Assembly: GCA_019636515.1 (NCBI GenBank)
Contig: JAHBXI010000001.1
Span: 989,878-1,053,877, forward strand
DNA length: 64,000 bases
DNA from: Phycisphaeraceae bacterium
Lineage (GTDB): Bacteria > Planctomycetota > Phycisphaerae > Phycisphaerales > UBA1924
Direction: 5' to 3'
Shown here one piece after another: positions 25,335-34,613 of this stretch. Under the pieces are notes generated by a model. That model had not been told where the DNA came from. It saw only the letters and a program-made list of their open reading frames with translations, and ran no database searches. The position numbers were made by a program, and so were the translations under genes. How positions within the stretch are numbered: position 1 is the stretch's first letter; every line of letters begins with the position of its first letter.

Positions 25335-26638
25335 GCGGCTCGCCATCCAACGAAGGCATTGTCCGATCCGACCGGTCCATTCCCTGGGAAGATCGCCTCC
25401 GCGACATCACCGACCTGATGCGCCGCATCAGCACGCTCTCCGACCCTCAGGACGTGGTGACCATCTACGGGGAGCGGATGCGGGAGATGCTCGGGCATGA
25501 TGGGACGATCTCGCTCTCACGGCGAGGGCTCGACCCGCCGCGCTACCGGATCACGCGGGCCGAGGCACTCGGCGACCTTGACCCGTGGAAGCACCCCGGC
25601 CGTCTGCCGCTGTTTGACTCGGGGATCCTGGGAGACCTGATCCACGGCGAAACGTCCCGCATCGAGAATGACTTGCGGGTGGACCCGTCGGACCCGGCGG
25701 CGGCCTACCTCTCGGGGGCGCGTTCGCTGGTGGCGATCCCGCAGTTTGACCAGGGCCGGGCGATGAACATGGTGGTTATCCTCTCGAAGCGTCCCGACGC
25801 CTTCGACCACGAGCGTCTGCCCCAGGTCACGCTGACGGCCAATCTCTTCGGTCGGGCGACCAACAACCTGGTGCTTTCGCGGCGACTGGAAGAGGCGTAC
25901 CGGCGGATCGACGATGAACTGACGGTGGTGAGCGACATCCAGAAATCGCTCCTGCCTTTGGAGTTCCCGTACATCCCGTCGATGCGCCTTTCGTCGGATT
26001 ACCAGTCGTCGTCCCGGGCCGGGGGTGATTACTTCGATTTCTTCCCGCTCGGCGGGGGGCGGTACGGGATCCTGATCGCGGACGTCTCCGGGCACGGCAC
26101 GCCGGCGGCGGTGCTGATGGCGATCGTGCACGCGATCGCGCACCTGGTTCCCGGTGGTCCGCACCCCCCCGGTCATGTGCTGTCCTTTGTGAACCGCCAA
26201 CTGGCGGCCCGGTATACCTCCGGGAGCGGGGCCTTCGTCACGGCGTTCTACGGCGTCTTTGACGAGCATGCCCTCACGTTTGAGTACTCCAACGCCGGGC
26301 ACCCTTCCCCGCTGTGGCGGAGGGCCTCGACGGGCGTGGTCGGGGACCTCCCCAGCAGTCGCTCGGGGCTGCCGCTGGGGATCCTTCCCGACGCGGCGTA
26401 CGAACAGGAGTCGGTCTTGCTCGCCCCGGGCGACGCGCTGCTGCTGTATACCGACGGAATCCCCGAGGCCCGCGATGCCGGCGGCGTCATGTACGGGAAT
26501 GACCGCTTTCAAGAGTCGTTCTCCCGGGCGTGCCTCCAGAAGCACCCGATCCCGGCGCTGATCGAGTCCCTCGCGGCGTTCACGGGTTCAACGCCGCCTG
26601 GGGACGACCGGACGATGCTCCTGGCGCAGGTGCGGTGA
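25331..26638 (+). CDS. GAF-domain PP2C-type (SpoIIE) serine phosphatase
   Basis: 435 residues. Residues about 20-190 form a GAF-like sensor region (RDITDLMRRISTLSDPQDVVTIYGERMREML...ARSLVAIPQFDQGRAMNMVVILS). From about 205 the SpoIIE-type phosphatase domain shows its metal-binding motifs: SRAGGDYFDFF, ILIADVSGHGTPAAVLMA, YSNAGHPSPLW, LLLYTDGIPEARD and GDDRTMLLAQV. Such proteins usually dephosphorylate anti-sigma-factor antagonists in partner-switching cascades, but no STAS or anti-sigma gene is adjacent. No transmembrane segment, so it is cytoplasmic unless tethered by the co-translated small membrane protein. Confidence 0.92.
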   Translation: MSGSPSNEGIVRSDRSIPWEDRLRDITDLMRRISTLSDPQDVVTIYGERMREMLGHDGTISLSRRGLDPPRYRITRAEALGDLDPWKHPGRLPLFDSGILGDLIHGETSRIENDLRVDPSDPAAAYLSGARSLVAIPQFDQGRAMNMVVILSKRPDAFDHERLPQVTLTANLFGRATNNLVLSRRLEEAYRRIDDELTVVSDIQKSLLPLEFPYIPSMRLSSDYQSSSRAGGDYFDFFPLGGGRYGILIADVSGHGTPAAVLMAIVHAIAHLVPGGPHPPGHVLSFVNRQLAARYTSGSGAFVTAFYGVFDEHALTFEYSNAGHPSPLWRRASTGVVGDLPSSRSGLPLGILPDAAYEQESVLLAPGDALLLYTDGIPEARDAGGVMYGNDRFQESFSRACLQKHPIPALIESLAAFTGSTPPGDDRTMLLAQVR

Positions 26639-26814
26639 ACACCCCGGTGCGGGCCCGCCACACGCGCCGGCGGTCCGCGCCCGGCCCGGCGGCATACACT
26701 CTCTTTCCCTTCAAAGGGTGGGTGGCGTGGTCCGGTCCGCGCCCTTTTTTGACTTGGCTTTGCGCGTACGCGGCCGACCGACGCCCGCGCCGTTTGATCG
26801 AGGACGATCCGAAC

Positions 26815-27945
26815 ATGTCGAGTTACTCCAAGGGCCTCGAAGGCGTCATCGCCGCGGAAACCAGACTCTCCTTCATCGACGGCGAGAAGGGGGTTCTCGA
26901 GTACCTGGGCATCCCGATCGGGGAACTGGCCTCTCATTCGACGTTCGAGGAAACGGTGTTCCTGCTGTGGAACGGCCGCCTGCCGAGCCGTGACGAACTC
27001 GATGCCTTCAACGCGGAGATCCGCCGCCGGTACGACCCTTCGAAGGAAATCGCCCGGTTGGTGATGGAGATGCCCGGTTCGGGGGAACCGATGCACGTGA
27101 TCCGGACGCTGGTCTCGGCGTTCGGCCTGTTCGACCCCTCGCCCAACGCGATCGACCTGCCTTCGATCCGTGACAAGGCGCTGACGCTGCTGGCGCAGAC
27201 GCCGACGATCCTGGCGTATTTCCAGCACCACCGCCGAGGGACGGCGATCGTGCTGCCCGACCGGTCGCTCTCGTTGGCGGAGAACTTCCTGTACATGCTC
27301 AACGGGAAGCGGCCGACGCCGACGATGGCCAAGGCCCTGGACGTGTGCCTGGTGCTGCACACCGACCACGGCCTGAACAACTCGACGTTCTCGGCCCGGT
27401 CGGTGATCTCGACCGAGAGCGACATCTACTCGGCGCTGTCGGCGGCGGTGGGATCGCTGCGCGGGCCTCTTCATGGCGGGGCCAACGAGGGCGTGATGAA
27501 GATGCTCGGCCAGATCCCGACCGTGGACTCGGCGGAGGCCTTCATCCAGGACAAACTCGCCAGGAAAGAGAAGATCCCCGGGTTCGGGCACCGCGTGTAC
27601 AAGAGTTACGACCCCCGGGCTTCGTACCTCAAGGTCCTGGCCAGGCAACTCGCCGAGGACACCGGCAACCGGGATCTCTACGAGAAGAGCGCCCGGATCG
27701 AGGCGGTCATGGATCGCGAGAAAGCGGCCAAGGGGATCTATCCCAACGTCGATTTCTACAGCGCGACCACGTACCACTGCATCGGGCTGCCGCTGGACCT
27801 GTTCACGCCGATGTTCGTCGTCGGACGCATCGGCGGGTGGTCGGCCCACCTGCTCGAGCAACTCGCGGACAATCGCCTGTTTCGGCCCGGCGTGCTGTAC
27901 ACCGGCCCGCACGGGGTGCGTTACACGCCCATGTCCGAACGCTGA
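26815..27945 (+). CDS. gltA: Citrate synthase
   Basis: 376 residues. It condenses oxaloacetate and acetyl-CoA, the entry step of the TCA cycle. The active-site regions are visible: HTDHGLNNSTF, the HGGANEGV block (His near residue 220), GFGHRVYKSYDPR (His near 259) and the catalytic Asp in VDFYSATTY (near 313). Size and sequence fit the short, dimeric class rather than the 430-residue allosteric class. The ATG at 26815 is chosen because MSSYSKGLEGVIAAETRLS is the conserved N-terminus; the frame is open upstream to 26530 without conservation. Confidence 0.95.
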   Translation: MSSYSKGLEGVIAAETRLSFIDGEKGVLEYLGIPIGELASHSTFEETVFLLWNGRLPSRDELDAFNAEIRRRYDPSKEIARLVMEMPGSGEPMHVIRTLVSAFGLFDPSPNAIDLPSIRDKALTLLAQTPTILAYFQHHRRGTAIVLPDRSLSLAENFLYMLNGKRPTPTMAKALDVCLVLHTDHGLNNSTFSARSVISTESDIYSALSAAVGSLRGPLHGGANEGVMKMLGQIPTVDSAEAFIQDKLARKEKIPGFGHRVYKSYDPRASYLKVLARQLAEDTGNRDLYEKSARIEAVMDREKAAKGIYPNVDFYSATTYHCIGLPLDLFTPMFVVGRIGGWSAHLLEQLADNRLFRPGVLYTGPHGVRYTPMSER

Positions 27946-28049
27946 ATTCGCGCATCCGGTTCGAACACCTCAGCGCTGAACCGGCGAACGCGGGGGGTCG
28001 GTGGAGGGCGGGGGTGGGGGTGGGCCGGCGGTGTTACGGAGTCTTGGCG

Positions 28050-28301
28050 TTACGGGGCCGCGGCCACGCCGATCGCGCCAAGGATCACGGCGAACAGACC
28101 GAATACAAGGGCGATGATGATCCACAGGGATCCGATGATCCCGATCACCAGGCCCGCCGTGGCGAGCCCCGACGACTTTCTCGACAGGGAGATCCACGAC
28201 AGGATCAGCCCGACCGGCGAGAGAAAGCCGCAACTGACAATCCCCAGCAGCGAGCAGACGAACCCCGCCACCGCCATCCCGTCGTTTCCCGGCTGCGTCA
28301 T
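28050..28301 (-). CDS. DUF4190-type small membrane protein
   Basis: 83 residues starting at an ATG behind GGGGGAGCG. The sequence MAVAGFVCSLLGIVSCGFLSPVG...SWISLSRKSS and GLATAGLVIGIIGSLWIIIALV gives two hydrophobic hairpins with a central basic loop, the layout of DUF4190 proteins. Function unknown in the family. Downstream of citrate synthase on the opposite strand. Confidence 0.8.
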   Translation of the reverse strand: MTQPGNDGMAVAGFVCSLLGIVSCGFLSPVGLILSWISLSRKSSGLATAGLVIGIIGSLWIIIALVFGLFAVILGAIGVAAAP

Positions 28302-28387
28302 CGCTCCCCCTTTCAATCGCCGGGCGTCTCCCGGCATGGCCTTCGATCGGCTCCCCCACGCGGGGACGGCCGTGTACCTGATCGAGT

Positions 28388-30451
28388 CTAATCCGGCAGC
28401 AGGAAGACGCGGCAGAGGATCTCGCCGATCCCGATGAGCGCCGCGCCGGCGATCAGCCCGGCGCACAGCGGCTCGTGGCAATCGAACCAGATCCGGCGTC
28501 CCATCGACTCCTCCGACCTCTTCTTGTAGATCGACCCGAGAATGGTGAACATCATCGCCCCGGCGAACATCGCCATCGTCGAGTCCGGGGGAACAACGAC
28601 GCCCAGTCCGAGTGCCAGCGGGCTGAGCGGGAACTTGTTCTTCGTCACGACGCGGGTGATTTCCATGACCAGGCCGACGGCGGCGGCGATGACCATCGAG
28701 ACGATGATGGAGGTGGTAAGGAGTGATCCCGCGCCGGATTCTCCGAAGATGGCGGTGACCAGGTCGGAGACGCCCTTCCACTGAACGGCGGAGGGGAAGG
28801 AGAACGGGTCTCCCTCGGGGGCCATGACCTTCTGGACGTGCTGGGGATCAACGGCGGCCTTCTCGGGGTTGTACTTGCTCAGGAAGAGCAGGTAGAACAG
28901 CGGCGTGGAGGCCATGGCCCCGGCGAGGATGCCGATGCAATGCCCGATCGCCTGGTGCCTTGGCTTTCCTCCGAGCATGTAGCCGGGCTTGATGTCCATG
29001 AGGAGATTGCTGGCGTTGCTGGTCACCTCGACGCAGATCACGCCGGCCATGAGGTTCGTCGGGGGGTGCTTGGGGTCCAGGGCGCCGAAGAGGAACTGCG
29101 GGATCTTCGACAGCGCGCCGGTGGGGGTGATGCCCGTGAGCGCGGTGCTGCTGGCGGCGATGAGGGTCAGGACGATGATGAGCGGGATGGCGGTCGCGCC
29201 GAAGATCCACGAGACGCCGAACCAATCGTGGGCCATCCAGACGCTGACCGCCCCGACGATCGGGATCCCCACCCACGAGATCCACAGCGGGACCTCGATG
29301 TGGCCCAGCACGTCGGTCGAAGGGTCCTTCTTGGCCTTGCGGAAGAGCGAGCCGAAGGCCTGGATGAAAACCTGCGGCTTGGCAAACAGCGAGACCATGC
29401 TCGCCGTGACCATGATCGAGATCCCCCACCACAGCGCCCAGGAGTTCAGGATGTGCGCCCGCGACCACGAGCCGTCGGCCCGTGGCAGGATCTCACCCTC
29501 GGAGATCATCCACGGCACGACGATCAGGAAATTGATGCACATGCCGATGAACATGCTCAGCGCGGGGCGTATCCCCATGAGCCCTCCGGCGCCGATCATC
29601 GCGAAATCCAGGGCCGGGCTCACGCCCATGGAGCGAAGTTCGACACCGGCGAGCCTGGGCTGGGGCACCACCCCCTTGGCGGCCAGGTTGTAGTACCACC
29701 CGTCGAGGTTGTGCGGGAGGTGGAAGACCTTGTCGAGGATCTGGCTCTTGCCCTTGAGAAACTCCTTCCATCCCAGCCCCGACGACCACCACTCCCCGAT
29801 CATGGGGATGGTCCGCAGGAGTTTCATGTAGGCCGCGCCCGAGACGAAGGTGACGAAGCCCGCGATCCCCGCGGAGATCGCCAGCGCCTTGGCCTTGAAC
29901 ATGCCGGAGGCGGCGTGGCCGGTGTACAGGGCATCGAGCACGACGCCGCACGCGCGGCCCTCCGGGAACGGCTGCTGCTCGTCGTTGATGAATCGGCGCT
30001 TCATGGGGAACGCCACCAGCACGCCCAGGATCGACAGCACCGTCGTGAACCAGAACAACTGCCACCAGGGCATGACCTCGTTCTGCACCCACATGTACGC
30101 CGCGATCCCGGAGATCAGCGGGCCGGTCATGTACCCGGCGGCGGTGGCGATCGACTGGGAGCAGTTGTTCTCCAGGATCGTCATGTCCCGCGCGCCCAGC
30201 CGCGACAGAACCCGGAAGATGGCAAACGCCAGGATCACGCTCGTCAGCCCCACGCCCAGGGACCACCCCGTCCGGGCCCCGACGTAGAGGTTCGTCGCCG
30301 ACAGGATCCCGCCCAGGCAGAACCCGGTGATTGCCGAACGCAGTGTCAACTGCGGCATGCCGCCGCGGAAGACATTCTCGAACCACCAGCGGTCCTTCTG
30401 CTCGCGGGTCCACGTCCGTATCTGTTCTTCGCTCAGGTTCTGGATCGCCAT
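28388..30451 (-). CDS. OPT-family oligopeptide transporter
   Basis: 687 residues with about 15 hydrophobic helices. Recognisable OPT features include TLRSAITGFCLGGILSATNLYVGARTG near the N-terminus, ENNCSQSIATAAGYM, FPEGRACGVVLDAL and LMDIKPGYMLGGKPRHQAIG. The family takes up small peptides or metal chelates, driven by protons; the substrate here is unknown. The start at 30451 (MAIQNLSEEQIRTWTREQKDRWW) follows family usage. The frame is open 54 codons further but unconserved. Confidence 0.93.
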   Translation of the reverse strand: MAIQNLSEEQIRTWTREQKDRWWFENVFRGGMPQLTLRSAITGFCLGGILSATNLYVGARTGWSLGVGLTSVILAFAIFRVLSRLGARDMTILENNCSQSIATAAGYMTGPLISGIAAYMWVQNEVMPWWQLFWFTTVLSILGVLVAFPMKRRFINDEQQPFPEGRACGVVLDALYTGHAASGMFKAKALAISAGIAGFVTFVSGAAYMKLLRTIPMIGEWWSSGLGWKEFLKGKSQILDKVFHLPHNLDGWYYNLAAKGVVPQPRLAGVELRSMGVSPALDFAMIGAGGLMGIRPALSMFIGMCINFLIVVPWMISEGEILPRADGSWSRAHILNSWALWWGISIMVTASMVSLFAKPQVFIQAFGSLFRKAKKDPSTDVLGHIEVPLWISWVGIPIVGAVSVWMAHDWFGVSWIFGATAIPLIIVLTLIAASSTALTGITPTGALSKIPQFLFGALDPKHPPTNLMAGVICVEVTSNASNLLMDIKPGYMLGGKPRHQAIGHCIGILAGAMASTPLFYLLFLSKYNPEKAAVDPQHVQKVMAPEGDPFSFPSAVQWKGVSDLVTAIFGESGAGSLLTTSIIVSMVIAAAVGLVMEITRVVTKNKFPLSPLALGLGVVVPPDSTMAMFAGAMMFTILGSIYKKRSEESMGRRIWFDCHEPLCAGLIAGAALIGIGEILCRVFLLPD

Positions 30452-30712
30452 GGTTGGGGCAGAATGTATGGGAACCCCGCTCGGCACGCAATGGACAGGG
30501 ACATACCCGGGAGACGATGTCGGGTTGGACGGTCGGGGAAGTCCCCGGAAGTCCCCGGGGGCAAGACGAGGGACCCGGACCAGGCGGGCGGTCGGGATGT
30601 GGGGTGTTCTCATGTCACGCCCGGACGGCGGATGGACGATATTGTTGCCGTCGGCCGCGAAAATGCCCTTCCACGGCCCGTACAGACGACCGAACGCTCG
30701 GAGAACCCGCCG
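30452..30712. other. Divergent intergenic region, OPT transporter / lipoprotein
   Basis: Without a gene. A repeated GGAAGTCCCC motif occurs at 30536-30561, and a related repeated sequence lies at 37386-37432, also upstream of a minus-strand gene. No promoter hexamers are assigned. Confidence 0.35.
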
Positions 30713-31141
30713 ATGACCAGACGCGTACGCTCACGCATGAACACGACGATCTCCGTGATCGCGTTGACGACGTCCCTCGCGGTACTCGCCGGTTGCGGTG
30801 CCACGTACAAACCGGGGGGAGATGGCTTTAGTCGCGACGCGTTCACGTACTTCAGCACCTCCCACCGGCCCGTCACGGTTCAGTTGAAAGACACCCGGAC
30901 GACCGAGGTTCTGTGGACGTACGAGATACCGGCCGATCGGGAGTTGGTGGTGCGTTTTTACCCCGGTCGCAACAGCGACAACCCCGACTACCCCGACGAG
31001 ATGCGCTGGGAGGAATGGGAAATCGGGCGGCAATCCGGGGCTCTCGAAAACAAAATGCCCGTTCCCAACGAACGGTACCGGCGCATGGATTACTTCAATC
31101 GACGCCCGGAACCGGCCGCGACCCGAACTTCGGTTCGCTAG
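30713..31141 (+). CDS. Small lipoprotein of unknown function
   Basis: 142 residues. MTRRVRSRMNTTISVIALTT is followed by SLAVLAGC, a good signal-peptidase II lipobox with Cys36, so the protein is lipidated and leaves the cytoplasm. The mature part has alternating strands (VTVQLKDTRTTEVLWTYEIP, RELVVRFYPG) and a charged end. The ATG at 30713 has GGAG ten bases upstream; an in-frame ATG at 30737 is possible. No known domain. Confidence 0.8.
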   Translation: MTRRVRSRMNTTISVIALTTSLAVLAGCGATYKPGGDGFSRDAFTYFSTSHRPVTVQLKDTRTTEVLWTYEIPADRELVVRFYPGRNSDNPDYPDEMRWEEWEIGRQSGALENKMPVPNERYRRMDYFNRRPEPAATRTSVR

Positions 31142-31328
31142 ATCCGAATATTTTACGAACTGAACAAGAGCAAGCGACTCTGCCGACACCCGGCAAGCCG
31201 TGGTCCGATATGCTCACCGTGCGCGAACGAACGGGAGGGTCGGGACGCCCGGCGGGGTCGTCGTTGCCCCTCGACCGACGTTGCTCGCAGAGCCGGCGAT
31301 ACCCGCCGGTCGCACGGCCGGGCACCCG

Positions 31329-32960
31329 ATGACGCTGGCGGACCTCCTCCAACACTGGTCGATCACGGAGAACCCCTTCAGGGATGAAGAGGCCCGTTCC
31401 GACGCGGTCTTTGCGAAGATGATGGGCGCCGACCCCGCTTCGGTGGACCGGGTCACCACGTCGGCGGCGTTTTCGGTCTTTGGCGCCAACGGGCATTCGT
31501 CGGCGGGCGACCGGGCGGTTCCCCCTCGCCCGGCGTACCACAGCGACTTCGAAAAACTCCTGGGGAACCCCTACCACCCCTCGACCTCGATCGTGTTTGG
31601 CGAGAAGGGGAGCGGCAAGACGGCGATCCGGATGCAGATCACCGACCGTATCCGCGCGCACAACCTCGACCATCCAAGCGCGCGGATTCTGCTGCTTGTA
31701 CACGACGATCTCAACCCGTTCCTTGACCGGATCCACCAGGTGGCGGGCGGCAAGGCTCCGCTGGATTCGTTCCAGACGATCCGGCTGGTGGACCACATCG
31801 ACGCGGTGCTGCACCTGGCGATACCGCGCCTGATCGACGCGATCCTGAGCAACGGGGTGGCGGCGGGCGCGGTTGACCTGCCGACGGAGAGCAAGAGGAC
31901 GCCGCGTCAGCGGGTGCGGCGGTGGTCTCCCGCTCTCAAGCGGGACCTCCTGCTGCTGCAGGCGGTGTACGACCGCCCGTCGGAGGCGGAGGACCGGGCG
32001 AGGGAGTTGCGTTCGGTGCTGAGGATCTGGCCGGAGTTTTCCCGCGTGTTGTGGCTGATCGCGGCGGCGGTGGGCTGGGTCCCGGCGGCGGCGGTGTGGT
32101 TCGCGCATGGGTGGTGCGAACGGGTGACGGGCTTCTCGATCCCCCAGCCGTACACGGCGATCGTGCTGGCGGCGATGTGGCTGGTTCCGCTGTTCAAGGT
32201 GACGCTTCTGCAGCGGATCCTGACGCGAGCGGTTGGCTCGCGGCTGCGTCGGCAGGTGCGGTGCGTTCGCCGCGGGGACCTTTCGTTCGGCCGCGTGGTC
32301 TGGTCTCTGCCGCGGCGCTGGCGTGACTGGGCAAGCCTTCCGATCGGTGAATCCGATGCGCCGCGTTACGCGATGCTCGGCAAACTCAGGAACGTCCTTC
32401 AGGCGCTTGGGTACGTGGGGATCATCCTGGTGGTGGACCGCGTGGACGAGCCGACTCTGGTGAGCGGGGACCCCGACCGGATGCGGGCGGTGGTCTGGCC
32501 GATGCTCAACAACAAGTTTCTTCAGCAGGAGGGGATCGGGGTCAAACTGCTGCTGCCGATCGAACTCCGCCACCTGCTGATGAAGGAATCCAGCGCGTTC
32601 TTCCAGCAGGCTCGCATGGACAAGCAGGGGTTTGTCGAGCAACTCGCCTGGAGCGGGGCGATGCTGCATGACCTGTGCGAGGCGAGGATGCTTGCCTGCC
32701 GTCCCGCCGGCGCGGGGAAGTTAACCCTCCTGGACCTGTTCGCGGAGGACGTGACCAGGCAGGACCTGGTGGATGCGCTCGACCAGATGCGCCAGCCGCG
32801 TGATGCGTTCAAGTTTCTGTACCGGTGCCTGACCGAGCACGCGGCGCACGTCACGCGTGACCAGAACCAGTGGCGGATCCCGCGTCAGGTGCTCGACATA
32901 GTCCGGCGGCAGGAGGCCGACCGAGTCCAGCAGTTTTACAGGGGCATACGGCCGGCGTAG
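31329..32960 (+). CDS. KAP-like P-loop ATPase with an internal membrane segment
   Basis: 543 residues. A Walker A motif (FGEKGSGKTAIR, near residue 90) and a Walker B-like strand (GIILVVDRVDE, near 365) are separated by two strongly hydrophobic helices (about residues 238-300: VLWLIAAAVGWVPAAAVWF and YTAIVLAAMWLVPLFKVTLL). A transmembrane insertion between Walker A and B is the hallmark of KAP-family NTPases. The C-terminal third is helical. KAP ATPases often serve membrane-linked signalling or defence; no partner is obvious here. An N-terminal HWSITENPFRDEEARSD resembles AAA ATPases of the ExeA/TniB style. Confidence 0.75.
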   Translation: MTLADLLQHWSITENPFRDEEARSDAVFAKMMGADPASVDRVTTSAAFSVFGANGHSSAGDRAVPPRPAYHSDFEKLLGNPYHPSTSIVFGEKGSGKTAIRMQITDRIRAHNLDHPSARILLLVHDDLNPFLDRIHQVAGGKAPLDSFQTIRLVDHIDAVLHLAIPRLIDAILSNGVAAGAVDLPTESKRTPRQRVRRWSPALKRDLLLLQAVYDRPSEAEDRARELRSVLRIWPEFSRVLWLIAAAVGWVPAAAVWFAHGWCERVTGFSIPQPYTAIVLAAMWLVPLFKVTLLQRILTRAVGSRLRRQVRCVRRGDLSFGRVVWSLPRRWRDWASLPIGESDAPRYAMLGKLRNVLQALGYVGIILVVDRVDEPTLVSGDPDRMRAVVWPMLNNKFLQQEGIGVKLLLPIELRHLLMKESSAFFQQARMDKQGFVEQLAWSGAMLHDLCEARMLACRPAGAGKLTLLDLFAEDVTRQDLVDALDQMRQPRDAFKFLYRCLTEHAAHVTRDQNQWRIPRQVLDIVRRQEADRVQQFYRGIRPA

Positions 32961-33024
32961 GGAATATTGGCCGGTGGCGGAAACTGGCCCGCGAGGGTGA
33001 TGGTTCACGCTCGCGGCGCGATCC

Positions 33025-33342
33025 TCACCGGCCCCGGCGGGGCTTTTTCCTTGCTGGTTTTTTCTCGGCTGGCTTTTTCTTGGCTGGCTTTTTCTTTGGC
33101 ATCGCCGTCTTTGCGGGCACTTTCCGCGCGGCGGGAGTCGGCGGGTCGGCGGGCGTCGCGGCCAACGCCGGCACTGGGTCCGGCTCGCCGAGATCAAAGT
33201 CCATCGAGGCGGTCCAGGTGGATCCCTCGTGTGTGATGGTGTCGGTGCCCGGGATCGCGCCTGAAGTGACCTTCCAGATTCGGATCCGGCGCTCGGCGTC
33301 CTCTCTCGAAGGAAGCCCGGTGATTTGTCGCGTCTCGATCAT
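33025..33342 (-). CDS. Small protein with Lys/Pro-rich histone-like tail
   Basis: 105 residues from an ATG (33342) behind GGTGGGGAAGTC; an ATG six codons earlier is possible. The N-terminal 60 residues look folded (MIETRQITGLPSREDAERRI, RIWKVTSG, GSTWTASMDFDLGE). The C-terminal third is an Ala/Pro linker followed by repeats of KKPAKKKPAEKKPARKKP, like histone-H1 type or nucleoid-associated tails. DNA or RNA binding through the tail is inferred. Convergent with the KAP-like ATPase gene. Confidence 0.6.
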   Translation of the reverse strand: MIETRQITGLPSREDAERRIRIWKVTSGAIPGTDTITHEGSTWTASMDFDLGEPDPVPALAATPADPPTPAARKVPAKTAMPKKKPAKKKPAEKKPARKKPRRGR

Positions 33343-33420
33343 GTTTGACTTCCCCACCATGCGGGCGATGGCCTTGCCCCGCGATTTTCCGGTCCGAGTG
33401 CGGTTGGGGGCGATGGCCGG

Positions 33421-33476
33421 TTCAGGGTTCAGGGTTCAGGGTTCAGGGTTCAGGGTTCAGGGTTCAGGGTTCAGGG
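33421..33476. repeat. Heptamer tandem repeat (TTCAGGG)8
   Basis: Eight perfect copies of TTCAGGG in a row, followed by TTC. Unit and purity suggest recent slippage. On the minus strand the last copy supplies the TGA stop codon of the adjoining gene (EEP-stop). Confidence 0.95.
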
Positions 33477-34460
33477 TTCTTCCGGCTCGATATGGGCGGC
33501 AATGAAGGCGTCGAGTTGATTGAGCGTGGCGTTCTCCACGAAGAGATTTGGATCCTCCAATTGCCTGGCCCTCATTGGGAGGCCGGCCGCGAGCACGCGA
33601 AGCCACTCTTGGGCCCTCTTGACCCGGTCGGCGCGAGCGGCATTGCGCTGTGCCTCGGGTTTGTCAGCAAGGTCGTCGGCGTCGAGCCAGAGGCTGATGC
33701 GGTCGCGTTTTTCCCGATGGGTGCGGTTGTATTCGGCGCGACGGATTCGGTCTCCCTCGGCCCGCTTGCTGCCGGCCTGGGCTTCCTCGGACTTTGCGCC
33801 CGCGTGATCGGCCAGGCGCTGGAGCGCGCTGGTGAGGGTGCCGGCGTAATAGAGGTCGATCAGGTCGTTCCAGGCCTCTTCGAAGGTGTACTCGTGGGCG
33901 TCGAGGGCCGTCATCTTGCGGACGATGAGGGTGTCCTTCTCGATGCGGGAGGCCCGGAGCATCGCGATCAGCGCTTCGCTGGTCTTCTCCCTGAAGTAGT
34001 TCTTGTCGACGGAGATCCTCGCGCCCTTGACGGCGGTGAGGATCGCGGCAAGGACCGTCTTGGAGCCTTCGCCGCCGGTGACGGTGGTGGCGAGGGAGAG
34101 GCTCAGTTCGGCCAGGTCGGCCCCGGTCTCCCAGCCGGCCATGCGCTCTCGGAGGTGCTCCTCGAATTCCCCGGAGTTCCAGCGGATGTCGGCGCGGATG
34201 CGGCTGATCATCATGTCGCGGCACTCTCGTGCCTGTCGCCTGGCGGCGTCCCCGTCACCGATTCGATCCATCGCGGCGCGGTACTGCTCAAGGTCGCTCC
34301 TGAGTTGAGCGGCGGTGTAGGGCGTGAGAGGGGAACCCTCCCCGTCGGAAATCACCATCACGGCGGGCTTGGCGGGCCGGAGACTGGACTCCCCGCATCC
34401 CGGTGAGGAGGCGAAAAGCAGCACGATCACCGCCGTGACCAGACACTTTACGGTTCTCAT
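33471..34460 (-). CDS. Putative lipoprotein of unknown function
   Basis: 329 residues. MRTVKCLVTAVIVLLFASSPGC is a signal peptide with a weak lipobox (SPGC). The remainder is alpha-helical and charged (for example RSDLEQYRAAMDRIGDGDAARRQ, EYNRTHREKRDRISLWLDADD), with no known domain. A GGGGG stretch lies before the ATG at 34460; a GTG at 34472 (behind GTGAGG) would add four residues. The last codon and stop lie inside the TTCAGGG repeat array, so repeat-number changes would alter the C-terminus. Confidence 0.65.
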   Translation of the reverse strand: MRTVKCLVTAVIVLLFASSPGCGESSLRPAKPAVMVISDGEGSPLTPYTAAQLRSDLEQYRAAMDRIGDGDAARRQARECRDMMISRIRADIRWNSGEFEEHLRERMAGWETGADLAELSLSLATTVTGGEGSKTVLAAILTAVKGARISVDKNYFREKTSEALIAMLRASRIEKDTLIVRKMTALDAHEYTFEEAWNDLIDLYYAGTLTSALQRLADHAGAKSEEAQAGSKRAEGDRIRRAEYNRTHREKRDRISLWLDADDLADKPEAQRNAARADRVKRAQEWLRVLAAGLPMRARQLEDPNLFVENATLNQLDAFIAAHIEPEEP

Positions 34461-34613
34461 CTGAACCCCCACGATCCCGGGAACCTCACATGCGTGGTCC
34501 GACGCAACGCCATGACGAGCGGTGAGATGCTACCACCCGACCGGCATCGCCGCAAGCGGCAACGGACGCCGTCGGGATCGTGGGCAATGGGCTTGAGAAC
34601 GAGAAGCGCGGGA

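Noticed and set aside
28838..30712. Long plus-strand open frame opposite the OPT transporter gene
   Set aside because: Rich in Arg/Gly/His/Asp, without conserved motifs; a high-GC shadow. Only the final part from 30713, with signal peptide and RBS, is kept as a gene.
33421..33476. Heptamer array considered as CRISPR or telomere-like repeat
   Set aside because: No spacers, unit of seven bases, internal to a chromosome-like region and overlapping a gene end.
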